From the NCBI GenBank assembly GCA_002328035.1, contig DCVL01000043.1, positions 124,001 through 188,000 of the forward strand: 64,000 nucleotides of DNA. Reading direction: 5' to 3'. The notes beneath the pieces were generated by a model that was not told the origin of the DNA, searched no databases, and worked only from the letters and a program-made list of their open reading frames with translations. The DNA is from Geobacter sp. UBA2189 (GTDB lineage Bacteria > Desulfobacterota > Desulfuromonadia > Geobacterales > Pseudopelobacteraceae). This document shows, in pieces, positions 26,182-34,326 of the stretch (position 1 is its first letter; every line of letters starts with the position of its first letter). Position numbers and translations under genes: made by a program.

Positions 26182-28286
26182 AGCAACTCCCAGATAGTAA
26201 GCTGAGTAATTGTATGCTGAAATTTTCGACCTGTCTCACGGATCACAAAAGGGATGTCGCGCGGCTCGGAAATCATACGGAACCGCCCTTTAAGAATCGA
26301 GCTGATCCCATCCAGACCCCAAACAGGTTCTCCCGCCTCTCTATAGCCACCAAGCCACTCCTCTTTGTTGGTGAACTCTTCCATCCACGTGTATGGTGAA
26401 GTTATCATCAGTAGAGCCCCCGGATTCATCCTCTCATGTATCATGGAGAGAAACCGGCGTGGAGAATAAAGTCTGTCTATCAGATTAAGCGCCATAACCA
26501 GGTCATAACCACTGAACTTATCAGGCAGATTGCAGGCATCAGCCTGATAAAACTGAACCTTGTCACGTTGCTCTTCAAGGCCAAACTGCTCAAGTGTAAC
26601 TTCATGGAAAGAGACAATCTCTCCCTCTTCAGGGAACGAATAGCGTAAGTAACCCTCCTCCTGCATCCTGGCAGCCAGGCGGAAGAAGCGGGTAGAAAAG
26701 TCCAGTCCTGTTACCTGACTGAAACCACCTCTGGCCAGTTCAAAACTTGCACGGCCAACAGCGCAGCCTATATCAAGCGCATGTCCCATCGCCCTGCCAT
26801 TCATATACTCCAGACAGATCTCGGCACACCTTTTCTGAAAATTGACAACACCAAGCCACTCTGCCCCGTAATGAGCCTCGCAGTGAAGAACAGAAGAAAG
26901 GTCACTTTCATACTGTTCATCATGTATTATTACAGGGGCTTCGCTTTCAACATACCGGAAGCCTGCATGCTGAAAAAAATGACGCCTGAACGCATAGCGG
27001 GAATCCCTTGTTGCCTCATTACCGGTAGATATCCATGAACCACCCTTTATCAGATTATGGCGTGTATCAAAGGTTGGTGTAGAGAAGTCATCATACCAGG
27101 GGTGAACCTGAAATCCATGAAACGGGTAAATCGGAGTCTCTGTCCACTGCCAGACATTGCCGATTACATCATAAAAATCACCGTTCTTAAATCGGTCAAC
27201 AGGGGATGATGATGCCCAATGCTCAAGATTTATATTTCCCGGCGCCTTTTCCCAGTAAGGCTGATCCGGCAGATTGGAAAGTTCATAAAGTCGGCACCAC
27301 TCATCCTCGGTAGGGAGGCGTATCGGTGATCCGCCAATTGCAGTTTTCCAGTTACAAAAGGCCTTTGCCTCCAGGTAATTAACCTCTACCGGCCAGTTCC
27401 AGGGCATCTCAATCTCGCTGGCCATAGTACGCAATTTCCAGCTTTTTTCAGCTCTTATCCAGAAAAGAGGATGTTCAGCCTGCCTGAACTGACGCCAGTT
27501 CCACCCCTCTTCAGTCCACCAGCTTTGTTCCTGATAACATCCAGCCTCAACAAATGCCAGAAATTCCCTGTTGGATACAAGTGTTTGAGAAGCCTTTAAA
27601 TCCTGTAGTTCTGCTTTATGGATTCCATACTCATTATCCCAGCCATAAAGCGGATGTTCTTTGGACTTACCAAGCTGCACTGTCCCGCCGGAAAGAGGAA
27701 TCAGCACGTTTTGAGGCGGCTCCCCTGCTTCCGGGCAGATATCCCAGAAAGGAAGTTGGCGCACCTGTCCAATCGGCAGTTGGCGGATAAGAACCGAAGA
27801 GGTTTCCAGATGGATCCTCTCATGTTCTATCCCCATCATTATCGCCCACCAGGGAGAGTCCCAGGTTATCGGGATTGAAAGTGGAAGTTCAGTTATCAAA
27901 CTGTCAATCAGCTCACGAACCTGATCACGGTATTCCTTAACCTGTTTGACTGTTGGCCAGTTATAGTTGGCCTCATTCAGATCGTCCCAGGACATCTCAT
28001 CAACACCAACTGCAAACATGGCCTCATATCCAGGATTAATCCTCTTTTCAATAACCCTGGCTATAATCAGCTTATTGATGAAAAAGGTTGCGGTATGTCC
28101 GTAGTAGAAGATCAATGGATGGCGCAGACGATCAGGCCTCAGATAAAAAGTTTCGTCTGAGGCAAGGGTCTCATACAGCTTTTCATCTATATCAAAGGTA
28201 TTGTGAAAATAAGATCGTATCTCAGCCCGTTTAACTTCAGCTTTCCCTTCGTTTAATATAATCGTGCGGGTATTTTTGATATCCAT
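26178..28286 (-). CDS. ovoA: Ovothiol biosynthesis protein OvoA (5-histidylcysteine sulfoxide synthase with methyltransferase domain)
   Basis: A 702-aa bifunctional enzyme. The N-terminal DinB-like part holds FYYGHTA and the iron-binding GIEHERIHLET; the middle is an FGE/sulfatase-modifying-factor domain (GGSWISTGNEATR and FRRHFFQHAGFRYV); the last 220 residues are a SAM methyltransferase (ALDIGCAVGRASFELA). This three-part order is that of OvoA, which joins cysteine and histidine through a sulfoxide and N-methylates 5-thiohistidine. I chose ATG 28286, preceded by GGGAG, over the upstream start at 28364, which adds a hydrophobic stretch absent from the family. The stop overlaps the C-S lyase gene. 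Confidence 0.92.
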   Translation of the reverse strand: MDIKNTRTIILNEGKAEVKRAEIRSYFHNTFDIDEKLYETLASDETFYLRPDRLRHPLIFYYGHTATFFINKLIIARVIEKRINPGYEAMFAVGVDEMSWDDLNEANYNWPTVKQVKEYRDQVRELIDSLITELPLSIPITWDSPWWAIMMGIEHERIHLETSSVLIRQLPIGQVRQLPFWDICPEAGEPPQNVLIPLSGGTVQLGKSKEHPLYGWDNEYGIHKAELQDLKASQTLVSNREFLAFVEAGCYQEQSWWTEEGWNWRQFRQAEHPLFWIRAEKSWKLRTMASEIEMPWNWPVEVNYLEAKAFCNWKTAIGGSPIRLPTEDEWCRLYELSNLPDQPYWEKAPGNINLEHWASSSPVDRFKNGDFYDVIGNVWQWTETPIYPFHGFQVHPWYDDFSTPTFDTRHNLIKGGSWISTGNEATRDSRYAFRRHFFQHAGFRYVESEAPVIIHDEQYESDLSSVLHCEAHYGAEWLGVVNFQKRCAEICLEYMNGRAMGHALDIGCAVGRASFELARGGFSQVTGLDFSTRFFRLAARMQEEGYLRYSFPEEGEIVSFHEVTLEQFGLEEQRDKVQFYQADACNLPDKFSGYDLVMALNLIDRLYSPRRFLSMIHERMNPGALLMITSPYTWMEEFTNKEEWLGGYREAGEPVWGLDGISSILKGRFRMISEPRDIPFVIRETGRKFQHTITQLTIWELL

Positions 28287-28497
28287 TGTGTCTCCCAGGA
28301 CAAAAAACCTTCTTAATACAGAAAAGAACCGACAGAATAAATGTTTATAATCACCTTGAGGCAAACAGGTTTTCAGATACTACGTCGCTACAGGACAAGC
28401 GTCAACTTTCATTTAGAAGCGATTAACTTGTCATCAATTACAGCTTGGAATATAAGAGAATCCAGATTAAACAGACCGCTCATCTGCGAGGTTCCAA

Positions 28498-29709
28498 ATG
28501 GCTCAAATGGCTATCCCATCAGACCCTGAACAATATGCAGAAATTGTTGCAAAGATGCTTGTCCGTTATGGATACACTGTATCTTTACCTCCGGAAGGAA
28601 GTCGCACCCATACACTGGAGGTTGAAAAAGAAGGGAGACGTTTTGCCGTTTTGTTGAAGAACCACAAAGCCAAGTGCAACCTGGCTCAGATAGAAAAATT
28701 TTTGGATTTTATTGATGCCACCGGGTCAGAGCGATTTAGTAGTGGCTGGTTTATCTCTGCCAGCGGATTTAGCAAACCTGCCATCACCCATATTGAGTCA
28801 CTTCAATCAAAGAAACTGTCTCTTTGGACTCATATTGATAACAAACTCCATCGCACCTACCCTAGCATTGAACCACCTGCATCTGATACAGCAACATCAA
28901 ATCAGCCTGTCCGACAGAAATATTTCGGGGTATTCACATGCAAGGGTGGTGTGGGAAAGACGACCATTGCCGCCCACCTGGCAGGAGCCTTTGCCCTTAT
29001 GGGATATGATGTGGTTCTGCTTGATCTTGATCCTGAAAAAAACCTGCGCAAGCTGTTCATGCAGGGGGCAGATGATGAAGCGCCATCGCTGTACGTGCCG
29101 TCACAAACGAAGGGGCGACCCGGCTCCACCATAACCGTGCTCAATCATGATGAGTGGGAACCTTACCAATACAGGGACATGCAGATTATAATTTGCGATT
29201 GTTCTCCTGTACTTGAACAGAATCCTGCTGCCTTGGTAGAACGCTTTGATTATTGTATCGTACCTACAACCCTTACTCCGCTGGGCATTGCCAAAAATGC
29301 TGATGTGATAACCCGAACCTTCAGACATATCAGACAGATAAACAACCATGCTGCGCTTTTTGCTCTTATAAACGGTTATGACCCCTCGGAAGCAGTAGCA
29401 AAAAAGAACGAAAAACTCCTTCAGCACCTTGCCAGCCACTTAAGCGCCTACATAAGAACTGACCCATTAAGCCGTTTTATCCATCCAGATGATTCTGCAA
29501 TACGCTTCAGCACCATCCTGCAATACTGGGGCTTCCATCTGATTGACGGTACCAAACCGCAACTCGCATTCTCTGAACAAAGGGGTAAAAATCATCCACG
29601 CACTGATTTTTTGAAACTGGCTGATTATCTGGAGGATCATACAGCTATTGAGGAATTGCGGAGGAGTCAGGAACAGGAAAAACTCAGCGTTTCGCCAGCC
29701 AGAGCATAA
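28498..29709 (+). CDS. Fusion of Mrr-like nuclease-fold domain and ParA/MinD-type ATPase
   Basis: A 403-aa protein. Residues 10-105 resemble the Mrr/restriction-endonuclease-like fold: a helix (EQYAEIVAKMLVRYGY), strands with EVEKEGRRFAVLLKNHK, then a helix and GWFISASGFS. The usual Q-x-K pair is L-x-K here, so nuclease activity is uncertain. Residues 142-340 are a ParA-type ATPase with deviant Walker A KGGVGKTT (149-156), VVLLDLDPEKN and IIICDCSP. ParA proteins position DNA or membrane machines. No parB or plasmid genes are near; the pilus locus follows. It is divergent from ovoA and its end overlaps a small convergent gene. Confidence 0.75.
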   Translation: MAQMAIPSDPEQYAEIVAKMLVRYGYTVSLPPEGSRTHTLEVEKEGRRFAVLLKNHKAKCNLAQIEKFLDFIDATGSERFSSGWFISASGFSKPAITHIESLQSKKLSLWTHIDNKLHRTYPSIEPPASDTATSNQPVRQKYFGVFTCKGGVGKTTIAAHLAGAFALMGYDVVLLDLDPEKNLRKLFMQGADDEAPSLYVPSQTKGRPGSTITVLNHDEWEPYQYRDMQIIICDCSPVLEQNPAALVERFDYCIVPTTLTPLGIAKNADVITRTFRHIRQINNHAALFALINGYDPSEAVAKKNEKLLQHLASHLSAYIRTDPLSRFIHPDDSAIRFSTILQYWGFHLIDGTKPQLAFSEQRGKNHPRTDFLKLADYLEDHTAIEELRRSQEQEKLSVSPARA

Positions 29710-29863
29710 GCATTGCACCACCACCAGCTACAAAAAACATTCCACTGCGAGCGCGGGTCACAACCTCTTCATGCGCTGCATCGGGCGATACCCCTAGCAA
29801 ACGGTAGCCCCAGACAACCAGCGCTATGCCGGTGATTAAAATAGTAACTCTCAAACGTCCCAT
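29684..29863 (-). CDS. Small two-helix membrane protein (59 aa)
   Basis: A 59-aa ORF whose ATG directly follows the stop of the LamG prepilin gene, so translation is probably coupled. It has a helix near residues 4-20 (VTILITGIALVVWGY), a short charged loop with PDAAHEEVVTRA, and a second helix near 40-55 (GMFFVAGGGAMLMLWLA). Both ends should face the same side of the membrane. Its last 26 nt overlap the convergent ParA-like gene. No family recognised; operon position suggests a helper of the pilus. Confidence 0.6.
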   Translation of the reverse strand: MGRLRVTILITGIALVVWGYRLLGVSPDAAHEEVVTRARSGMFFVAGGGAMLMLWLAKR

Positions 29864-31411
29864 TTAAGGATTAAGACCCGTTGTATAAAGGCTATTTACC
29901 TGCCCATCAGTTAAGGCTGTTTTATAAAACTGGACATCATCAATGTAACCCCAGTATGGAAAACCGTAGCTTGCGCCCCCCGCATGACGTGTTCCAATGG
30001 TAAATTTTAGTAAGTTATTAAAATCAAGTGTAGTCGGCGCTGCATATTGCTGATCGTTTGAGTGGTCGGTCTGCTTGACACCATTTACATACAGCCTGAT
30101 CTGATCTGTCGCTGGCGAGGAACTCCTGTCCAGAACAGCAACAACATGAGCCCAGCTGCCACCCGCAATAACATCATCAGAATATACCGAATGAATATCT
30201 GAATTTGCGGGGTTTCGCAGCTGAAACGCCACCTTGTAATTGCTCCAGACACCGCAGCCTGCTGTGCATGAAGTACATTGCCTGGTCTGGGTAACATACA
30301 TGCCGTAGCCGATTGACGGGTAGAGGAAACCTTTGCCAGCAATGGCGCCTATAGCCATATCAACCTTGCTGACCGGATCACACCAGCTTTGAGTTGGTCT
30401 ACCGCTGAAGTTTACCCAGGCAGAGAGGGTCACATTACCGGTACCGATGTTGTAGTGGTTGATATCGTTAAAATAGATATAGTTGTTGGTACCATTGAGA
30501 AACAGGGCATAGCCACCACCACGTGCTACCCAGTTTGCCGTACCTGCTATAGTTCCCAGTGTAGAGGCGGCACCGATGGTATTTCCAGCACCTTCATTCA
30601 TACCCCAGGCAGCATCAGGAGTAGGGGAAGAAGTACCTGTACATGAAGGATGCAGCTTTAGCGAGAAAAGGCGGCTTTGTTTTTCTCCGTGAGAATCAGT
30701 TACCACTGCTGTAACTGTTGCCTGACTTGGAGGTAGTGATGTAGAAAGTGAGCCACTGTTGCTTATAGACCACCCGGGAGAGCTTTCGACAGACCAGCTA
30801 TATGTGCCAACTCCACCTGTTGCGAATAAACTTGTATTGTATGTGTAAGGTGGACATGCAGCTGTTGAAGGCAAGATATTATTCAATATCTTCAGGCGCC
30901 CTTGCGTAGAACCATAGCACCCGGCACGGTTCTTCAGTTCTTCAAGGGTGACTGTTTTGGAAAGGTCTGCAGGGCTGGTAACTGGTGTGGTAGTAAAAGC
31001 CTGTGATGTTGAAGGTGTAGAACTAAGTATGAAGTCCTCACCACCGCTTATAACGACAAAAGCTATTCCGTTGTAAGTGACTGATGTTCGACCACATATA
31101 CCGCCACCGGCGGCTGTGGTCAGATTGCTGTCATACCCGTAGACAACAGGTCTACCCCAGGAATCATTGGAACTTGGAAGTATATTTTGGTTTTGTAGTT
31201 CTGTAGCTGTCGGAAGATGTCCATTCGCCACAGACCAGCTGATAATCGCATCAACCACCTTTTCCAAACCAGCCTTGGTCTCAACAGTCTTGCCCAACTG
31301 CACCTTTGACCCCAGCATCATGTAACCCGCGCTGATCAGCCCCACGATTACAAACAGAAACAGGATCAGCGGCAGCATGGTGAAACCGTGTTGAAGACGG
31401 TAAAATTTCAT
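29864..31411 (-). CDS. Prepilin-like protein with Ig-like and C-terminal LamG domains
   Basis: A 515-aa protein. It begins MKFYRLQHG, a short leader with the prepilin peptidase site G9/F10, then a hydrophobic helix; position 5 of the mature form is Pro rather than Glu, as in some initiating minor pilins. Residues 50-170 align by eye with the neighbouring prepilin (both have WGR-x-V-x-Y-x-Y-D-S-N-L, I-C-G-R, and L-K-I-x-N-N-x-L-P). An Ig-like segment follows (about 175-250), then a LamG/concanavalin-like domain (about 265-510). It is a candidate tip adhesin, like MshQ, which also carries LamG. The ATG overlaps the previous stop by one base (TGATG). Confidence 0.82.
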   Translation of the reverse strand: MKFYRLQHGFTMLPLILFLFVIVGLISAGYMMLGSKVQLGKTVETKAGLEKVVDAIISWSVANGHLPTATELQNQNILPSSNDSWGRPVVYGYDSNLTTAAGGGICGRTSVTYNGIAFVVISGGEDFILSSTPSTSQAFTTTPVTSPADLSKTVTLEELKNRAGCYGSTQGRLKILNNILPSTAACPPYTYNTSLFATGGVGTYSWSVESSPGWSISNSGSLSTSLPPSQATVTAVVTDSHGEKQSRLFSLKLHPSCTGTSSPTPDAAWGMNEGAGNTIGAASTLGTIAGTANWVARGGGYALFLNGTNNYIYFNDINHYNIGTGNVTLSAWVNFSGRPTQSWCDPVSKVDMAIGAIAGKGFLYPSIGYGMYVTQTRQCTSCTAGCGVWSNYKVAFQLRNPANSDIHSVYSDDVIAGGSWAHVVAVLDRSSSPATDQIRLYVNGVKQTDHSNDQQYAAPTTLDFNNLLKFTIGTRHAGGASYGFPYWGYIDDVQFYKTALTDGQVNSLYTTGLNP

Positions 31412-32766
31412 CAGGAGCTCGGATTTACTGTGAGTACAAATACTTTTGAGGCAATATTATCGTTGGAACCGGCAGCATCATTGTTATCACGGACATACAG
31501 AGTGAAGAAGTATACTCCCTGCGTAGAAGCAGCCGGTGTACCCGACAACGCCAGCCGATTGGGTGCCAGGGCAACCACCCCCCAACTGGCCTCAGGCAAT
31601 GAGGCGCAGGTACCGGCAGGAGTGACCCGTATGGGAAGGGTTGGATTGGTGCTACTGAACGAGATGCCTGCCGGTAGCGGAGTAGCGGAAGTTGCTTCAA
31701 TACACCAACGCATGGTACTTGCAGAGGTCGCTCCTCCATCAACTATTAAGTTTACTACAGCTCCAGCTGTCGAGCTTGGATATGGGGAACCAACCGTTGC
31801 AGGCGGCAACTCATTATTCACAATCTTCAACTGCGCCCCCTGGCATCCAATCCTGCTTCGCAACTCATCCAGCGTTACCCAGCGGACGATGTCGTCGGTT
31901 CCAGCCGGGACAGTGATTGTGCCTGCAACCGCCCCTGATATTAACGGAGTGCCACCTATATTTACCTGCGTCGTTGCATCTTCGCCCTGATTCAGAATTA
32001 CAAATGCGACGTTACTAACCGTTGCAACAGGGTCACTTGTTTGAACGGTAACTAATGTCGTTTTGCGTCCACAAATCGTATCTTTTGTTGCAGAAGCAGG
32101 TGCAAGATTTGAATCATACAGATAAATAACGGTGCGTCCCCAAGCATCTGTCGGTCTTTTTGCAACACTGATGAAATCAGTTACACCTCCAAGTGTATCC
32201 GGCAACCTGTTATTACTTGCCGCCCAACCGGTTATAGCAGCCATATCAGATTCAACTATTTCCCGGCTTTCCCTTACCTTACTCATAGTTGTGAGCGGGC
32301 CGATCATGCTACTGCCTAGACCTATCAACAGGCCAACGATAACCAGTACAATGGTCATTTCTACCAAGGTAAAGCCTTTGGGACGCTGTATGTCTTCAAT
32401 ATGTGTCGCAATCGTTTGTATCAACTCTCTGGCGTTTTGAATGGTTTGGCTGGCAAGCGCTTCACTAACTGCGTGTATTGTCCCATAATCACCGGCATTT
32501 CTAAGGTCAAATGCGTCAATTACAGCACGGTGAAAGCAAGGGTCAAAAATACCGGATTTGATATACTCTTTACCAAATGCGGAGATAACTGCCGAGTGCT
32601 TGGAAAAAGAGAGGCTTTTCGTGAGAAGCAGAGCTTCCAGTGCATAAAACATGGCATAGTAGGCTCTGCTGGCAGCAAAATCCACGTAGTTGTCAGCCAG
32701 TAAATACTGGGCGGCCTCAGCGCTTTGTTTTGCCTTATCAAGTAACCCTGTTATTTCAGGGGTCAT
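31411..32766 (-). CDS. HEPN toxin domain fused in frame to a type IV prepilin
   Basis: A 451-aa protein. Residues 1-124 are a HEPN domain of the type paired with MNT nucleotidyltransferases: YVDFAASRAYYAMFYALEALLL, SFSKHSAVISAFGKE and the conserved RNAGDYG. Residues 128-150 read RPKGFTLVEMTIVLVIVGLL, a canonical prepilin site (cut after Gly131) with Glu at mature position 5, followed by a pilin body and an Ig-like repeat (SGTPAASTQGVYFFTLYV). No stop, ATG, GTG or TTG in frame separates the parts. HEPN toxins are RNases; minor pilins are exported, so one polypeptide with both is highly unusual. It overlaps the MNT gene by 4 nt. Confidence 0.85.
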   Translation of the reverse strand: MTPEITGLLDKAKQSAEAAQYLLADNYVDFAASRAYYAMFYALEALLLTKSLSFSKHSAVISAFGKEYIKSGIFDPCFHRAVIDAFDLRNAGDYGTIHAVSEALASQTIQNARELIQTIATHIEDIQRPKGFTLVEMTIVLVIVGLLIGLGSSMIGPLTTMSKVRESREIVESDMAAITGWAASNNRLPDTLGGVTDFISVAKRPTDAWGRTVIYLYDSNLAPASATKDTICGRKTTLVTVQTSDPVATVSNVAFVILNQGEDATTQVNIGGTPLISGAVAGTITVPAGTDDIVRWVTLDELRSRIGCQGAQLKIVNNELPPATVGSPYPSSTAGAVVNLIVDGGATSASTMRWCIEATSATPLPAGISFSSTNPTLPIRVTPAGTCASLPEASWGVVALAPNRLALSGTPAASTQGVYFFTLYVRDNNDAAGSNDNIASKVFVLTVNPSS

Positions 32767-33110
32767 AATGTGAGTCCCTCACGATGTATGTTCAAAATAA
32801 GAGGTGTTTTTGATTTTGTGTAGGTTGCGTAGTCCATCGGTACGATAGAAATCAGAGTGTCATGTTTAAGCGAAAGATCGCAAGCCACCGGCAGGTAGCG
32901 ATTACGCTCGACCATCAAGTCCGGTAAATCAGTGAGTAACAACAACAGATCGAGGTCTGAGCCCTGTGTGTAATCTCCACGGGCATACGAACCGAACAGG
33001 ATAAGTTCTTTCAGGCGGGTTGCATACAGTTGAGATAAACGATTCTTGGTTTCAGCAAGAGCCAGTATAACATCAGGTGGCATTTGGGGTGCTGTTGTCA
33101 GTGTATTCAT
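32763..33110 (-). CDS. Minimal nucleotidyltransferase (MNT) antitoxin
   Basis: A 115-aa nucleotidyltransferase. The signature GSYARGDYTQGSDLDLLL (about residues 47-64) contains G-S and the two catalytic aspartates; a third acid lies in KHDTLISIV. In MNT-HEPN modules this protein silences the HEPN toxin by adding AMP to it. Its stop overlaps the start of the HEPN-prepilin gene by 4 nt, the normal spacing for such pairs. Its presence next to pilin genes is unusual. ATG 33110 is followed by a flexible start MNTLTTAPQMPP. Confidence 0.87.
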   Translation of the reverse strand: MNTLTTAPQMPPDVILALAETKNRLSQLYATRLKELILFGSYARGDYTQGSDLDLLLLLTDLPDLMVERNRYLPVACDLSLKHDTLISIVPMDYATYTKSKTPLILNIHREGLTL

Positions 33111-33126
33111 AATTGCCCATTTTTAC

Positions 33127-33176
33127 TAGAATGAAACCTTTATGAGTAAATATTTTCATCAATTGGGTTCATTCTA
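33127..33176. promoter_or_regulatory. Inverted repeat upstream of the MNT-HEPN gene pair, possible operator
   Basis: TAGAATGAAACC (33127-33138) and GGGTTCATTCTA (33165-33176) are inverted copies differing at one of 12 positions, 26 nt apart, and the nearer arm lies 16 nt before the MNT start. Toxin-antitoxin genes are usually self-regulated at such repeats. No T-run follows, so a terminator is less likely. Confidence 0.45.
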
Positions 33177-33202
33177 CCCCATTCAACCGGAAATTCAACT
33201 GT

Positions 33203-33331
33203 TCTTGCTGGTTGTGTCTTGCTGGTTGGTAGATTTTCTCTGCGTCTTTGTGCCTTGCCTTTGATCCTTTGCGTTAAACAGGTTTTAAAGGCTTTTTAAC
33301 CCAAAGGTTTAAAGAGAGGCGCAAAGAGACG
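33203..33331. repeat. Intergenic repeat tract: tandem 14-mer and imperfect inverted repeat
   Basis: Two tandem copies of a CTTGCTGGTTG unit lie at about 33203-33230. Next come GCGTCTTTGTGCC (33242) and, 60 nt on, GGCGCAAAGAGACG (33318), an imperfect inverted pair rich in CTTTGCG. Such CTTTGCGTC-type tracts recur between genes of many bacteria. No transposase is present. Confidence 0.4.
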
Positions 33332-33351
33332 TCTGGAGACAAAAAAAGGGG

Positions 33352-33387
33352 GGCAATAAAAAAGGGAGACCGTTTGGCCTCCCTTTT
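33352..33387 (-). terminator. Terminator of the prepilin gene
   Basis: On the minus strand AAAAGGGAG pairs with CTCCCTTT (33361-33387), with two further CC/GG pairs, and TTTTTTATTG follows. It lies just after the prepilin stop and separates it from the MNT operon, which must have its own promoter. Confidence 0.8.
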
Positions 33388-33404
33388 ATAAGAAGTTACA
33401 ATCT

Positions 33405-34091
33405 TTAGAATGGACGATCAAAAACCCATACTGCACCGTAATTGTTGGTTGTGTTCCAAGCGATAGTTCCAACAAGCGCAGTACCTGAATTGTCCGCATC
33501 CCTTGTAGTTGGGTTAGCATTGTTAAAGACAGCGTTGGCTCTGTTGCCAGCAGCAGCCGCAAGCGGACCAGTATAGCCACCTCCGTTTATCAATGCCCTC
33601 AAGCGACCATATCCTGCATCTGCAGAGCCATCAAGTGAAGAGTCAAGTGACTGCATCATCGCTAATGAATCACTATTCAAAACAGTATTACAGTTAACAG
33701 AAGGACAAATAAACATAGCATTTCTTGCCCCCCCAACAGTTGCGTTTACGTAACCAAAATATATCCAGTAAGATTGTCCACCAATTATAACTGGATTTTC
33801 AGGTGCATTGGTCATTGTGTTGGCAATCTCATTAATTGTTGAAAAACCGGCTGCCCTTTCTGCCGCATCATTGGCAATTGTACCGTTGCGTACACTATCA
33901 CCAGGAAAACGTCCCAAACGATCCATATATGCATAGGTTAACGCATTCCATGTGTTTGCCGCACTAATTAGTTTTTTGGATCTGGCATTGGTAATCAGAT
34001 CCTGCCCCTTAACCACCGCTCCTAAAATAATACCAATGATAATAAGCACAATGGCCATTTCAACCAATGTAAAACCTTTGTTGCTACGCAT
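33405..34091 (-). CDS. Type IV prepilin, probable major pilin of the MSHA-like system
   Basis: A 228-aa prepilin with a very short leader: MRSNKG, cut before FTLVEMAIVLIIIGIILG, with Glu at mature position 5. ATG 34091 has AGGAGG at ideal spacing and gives the normal leader; the longer start at 34130 is rejected. The body has a conserved first helix region (ARSKKLISAANTWNALTYAYMDRLGRFPGD) and two pairs of cysteines, one being CPSVNC. A strong own terminator suggests high monocistronic expression, as for a major subunit. Whether it is MshA or a pseudopilin cannot be settled by reading. Confidence 0.85.
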   Translation of the reverse strand: MRSNKGFTLVEMAIVLIIIGIILGAVVKGQDLITNARSKKLISAANTWNALTYAYMDRLGRFPGDSVRNGTIANDAAERAAGFSTINEIANTMTNAPENPVIIGGQSYWIYFGYVNATVGGARNAMFICPSVNCNTVLNSDSLAMMQSLDSSLDGSADAGYGRLRALINGGGYTGPLAAAAGNRANAVFNNANPTTRDADNSGTALVGTIAWNTTNNYGAVWVFDRPF

Positions 34092-34257
34092 GGTTAACCT
34101 CCTGTTTAATGTGCTATCAAATAAAAGCAATATAGCATCTGTCTATTACTTTTCGGCTAGATACATGAAAAACTCAAATAATGACAGGATTAAATTTATG
34201 CTTTTCATATTTTTACAAACTATTTGTTAAAGCTGTTATCATTAGCCTGAATTTAGA

Positions 34258-34286
34258 TTGACTTGGCAAGAGCCGCCTGCTATTCG
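34258..34286 (+). promoter_or_regulatory. Possible promoter of the mshN-like gene
   Basis: TTGACT (34258-34263) and TATTCG (34281-34286) with a 17-nt spacer stand about 40 nt before the ATG at 34327, in the 235-nt divergent region between the pilin and mshN-like genes. The -10 is weak. Confidence 0.35.
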
Positions 34287-34326
34287 GTTTTTCGCATACA
34301 TTCAATAAATTACAGGTGTATATGAT

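Noticed and set aside
33203..33331. Transposon or MITE between prepilin and MNT genes
   Set aside because: The inverted arms are imperfect and short and no target duplication is visible; it is listed only as an intergenic repeat.
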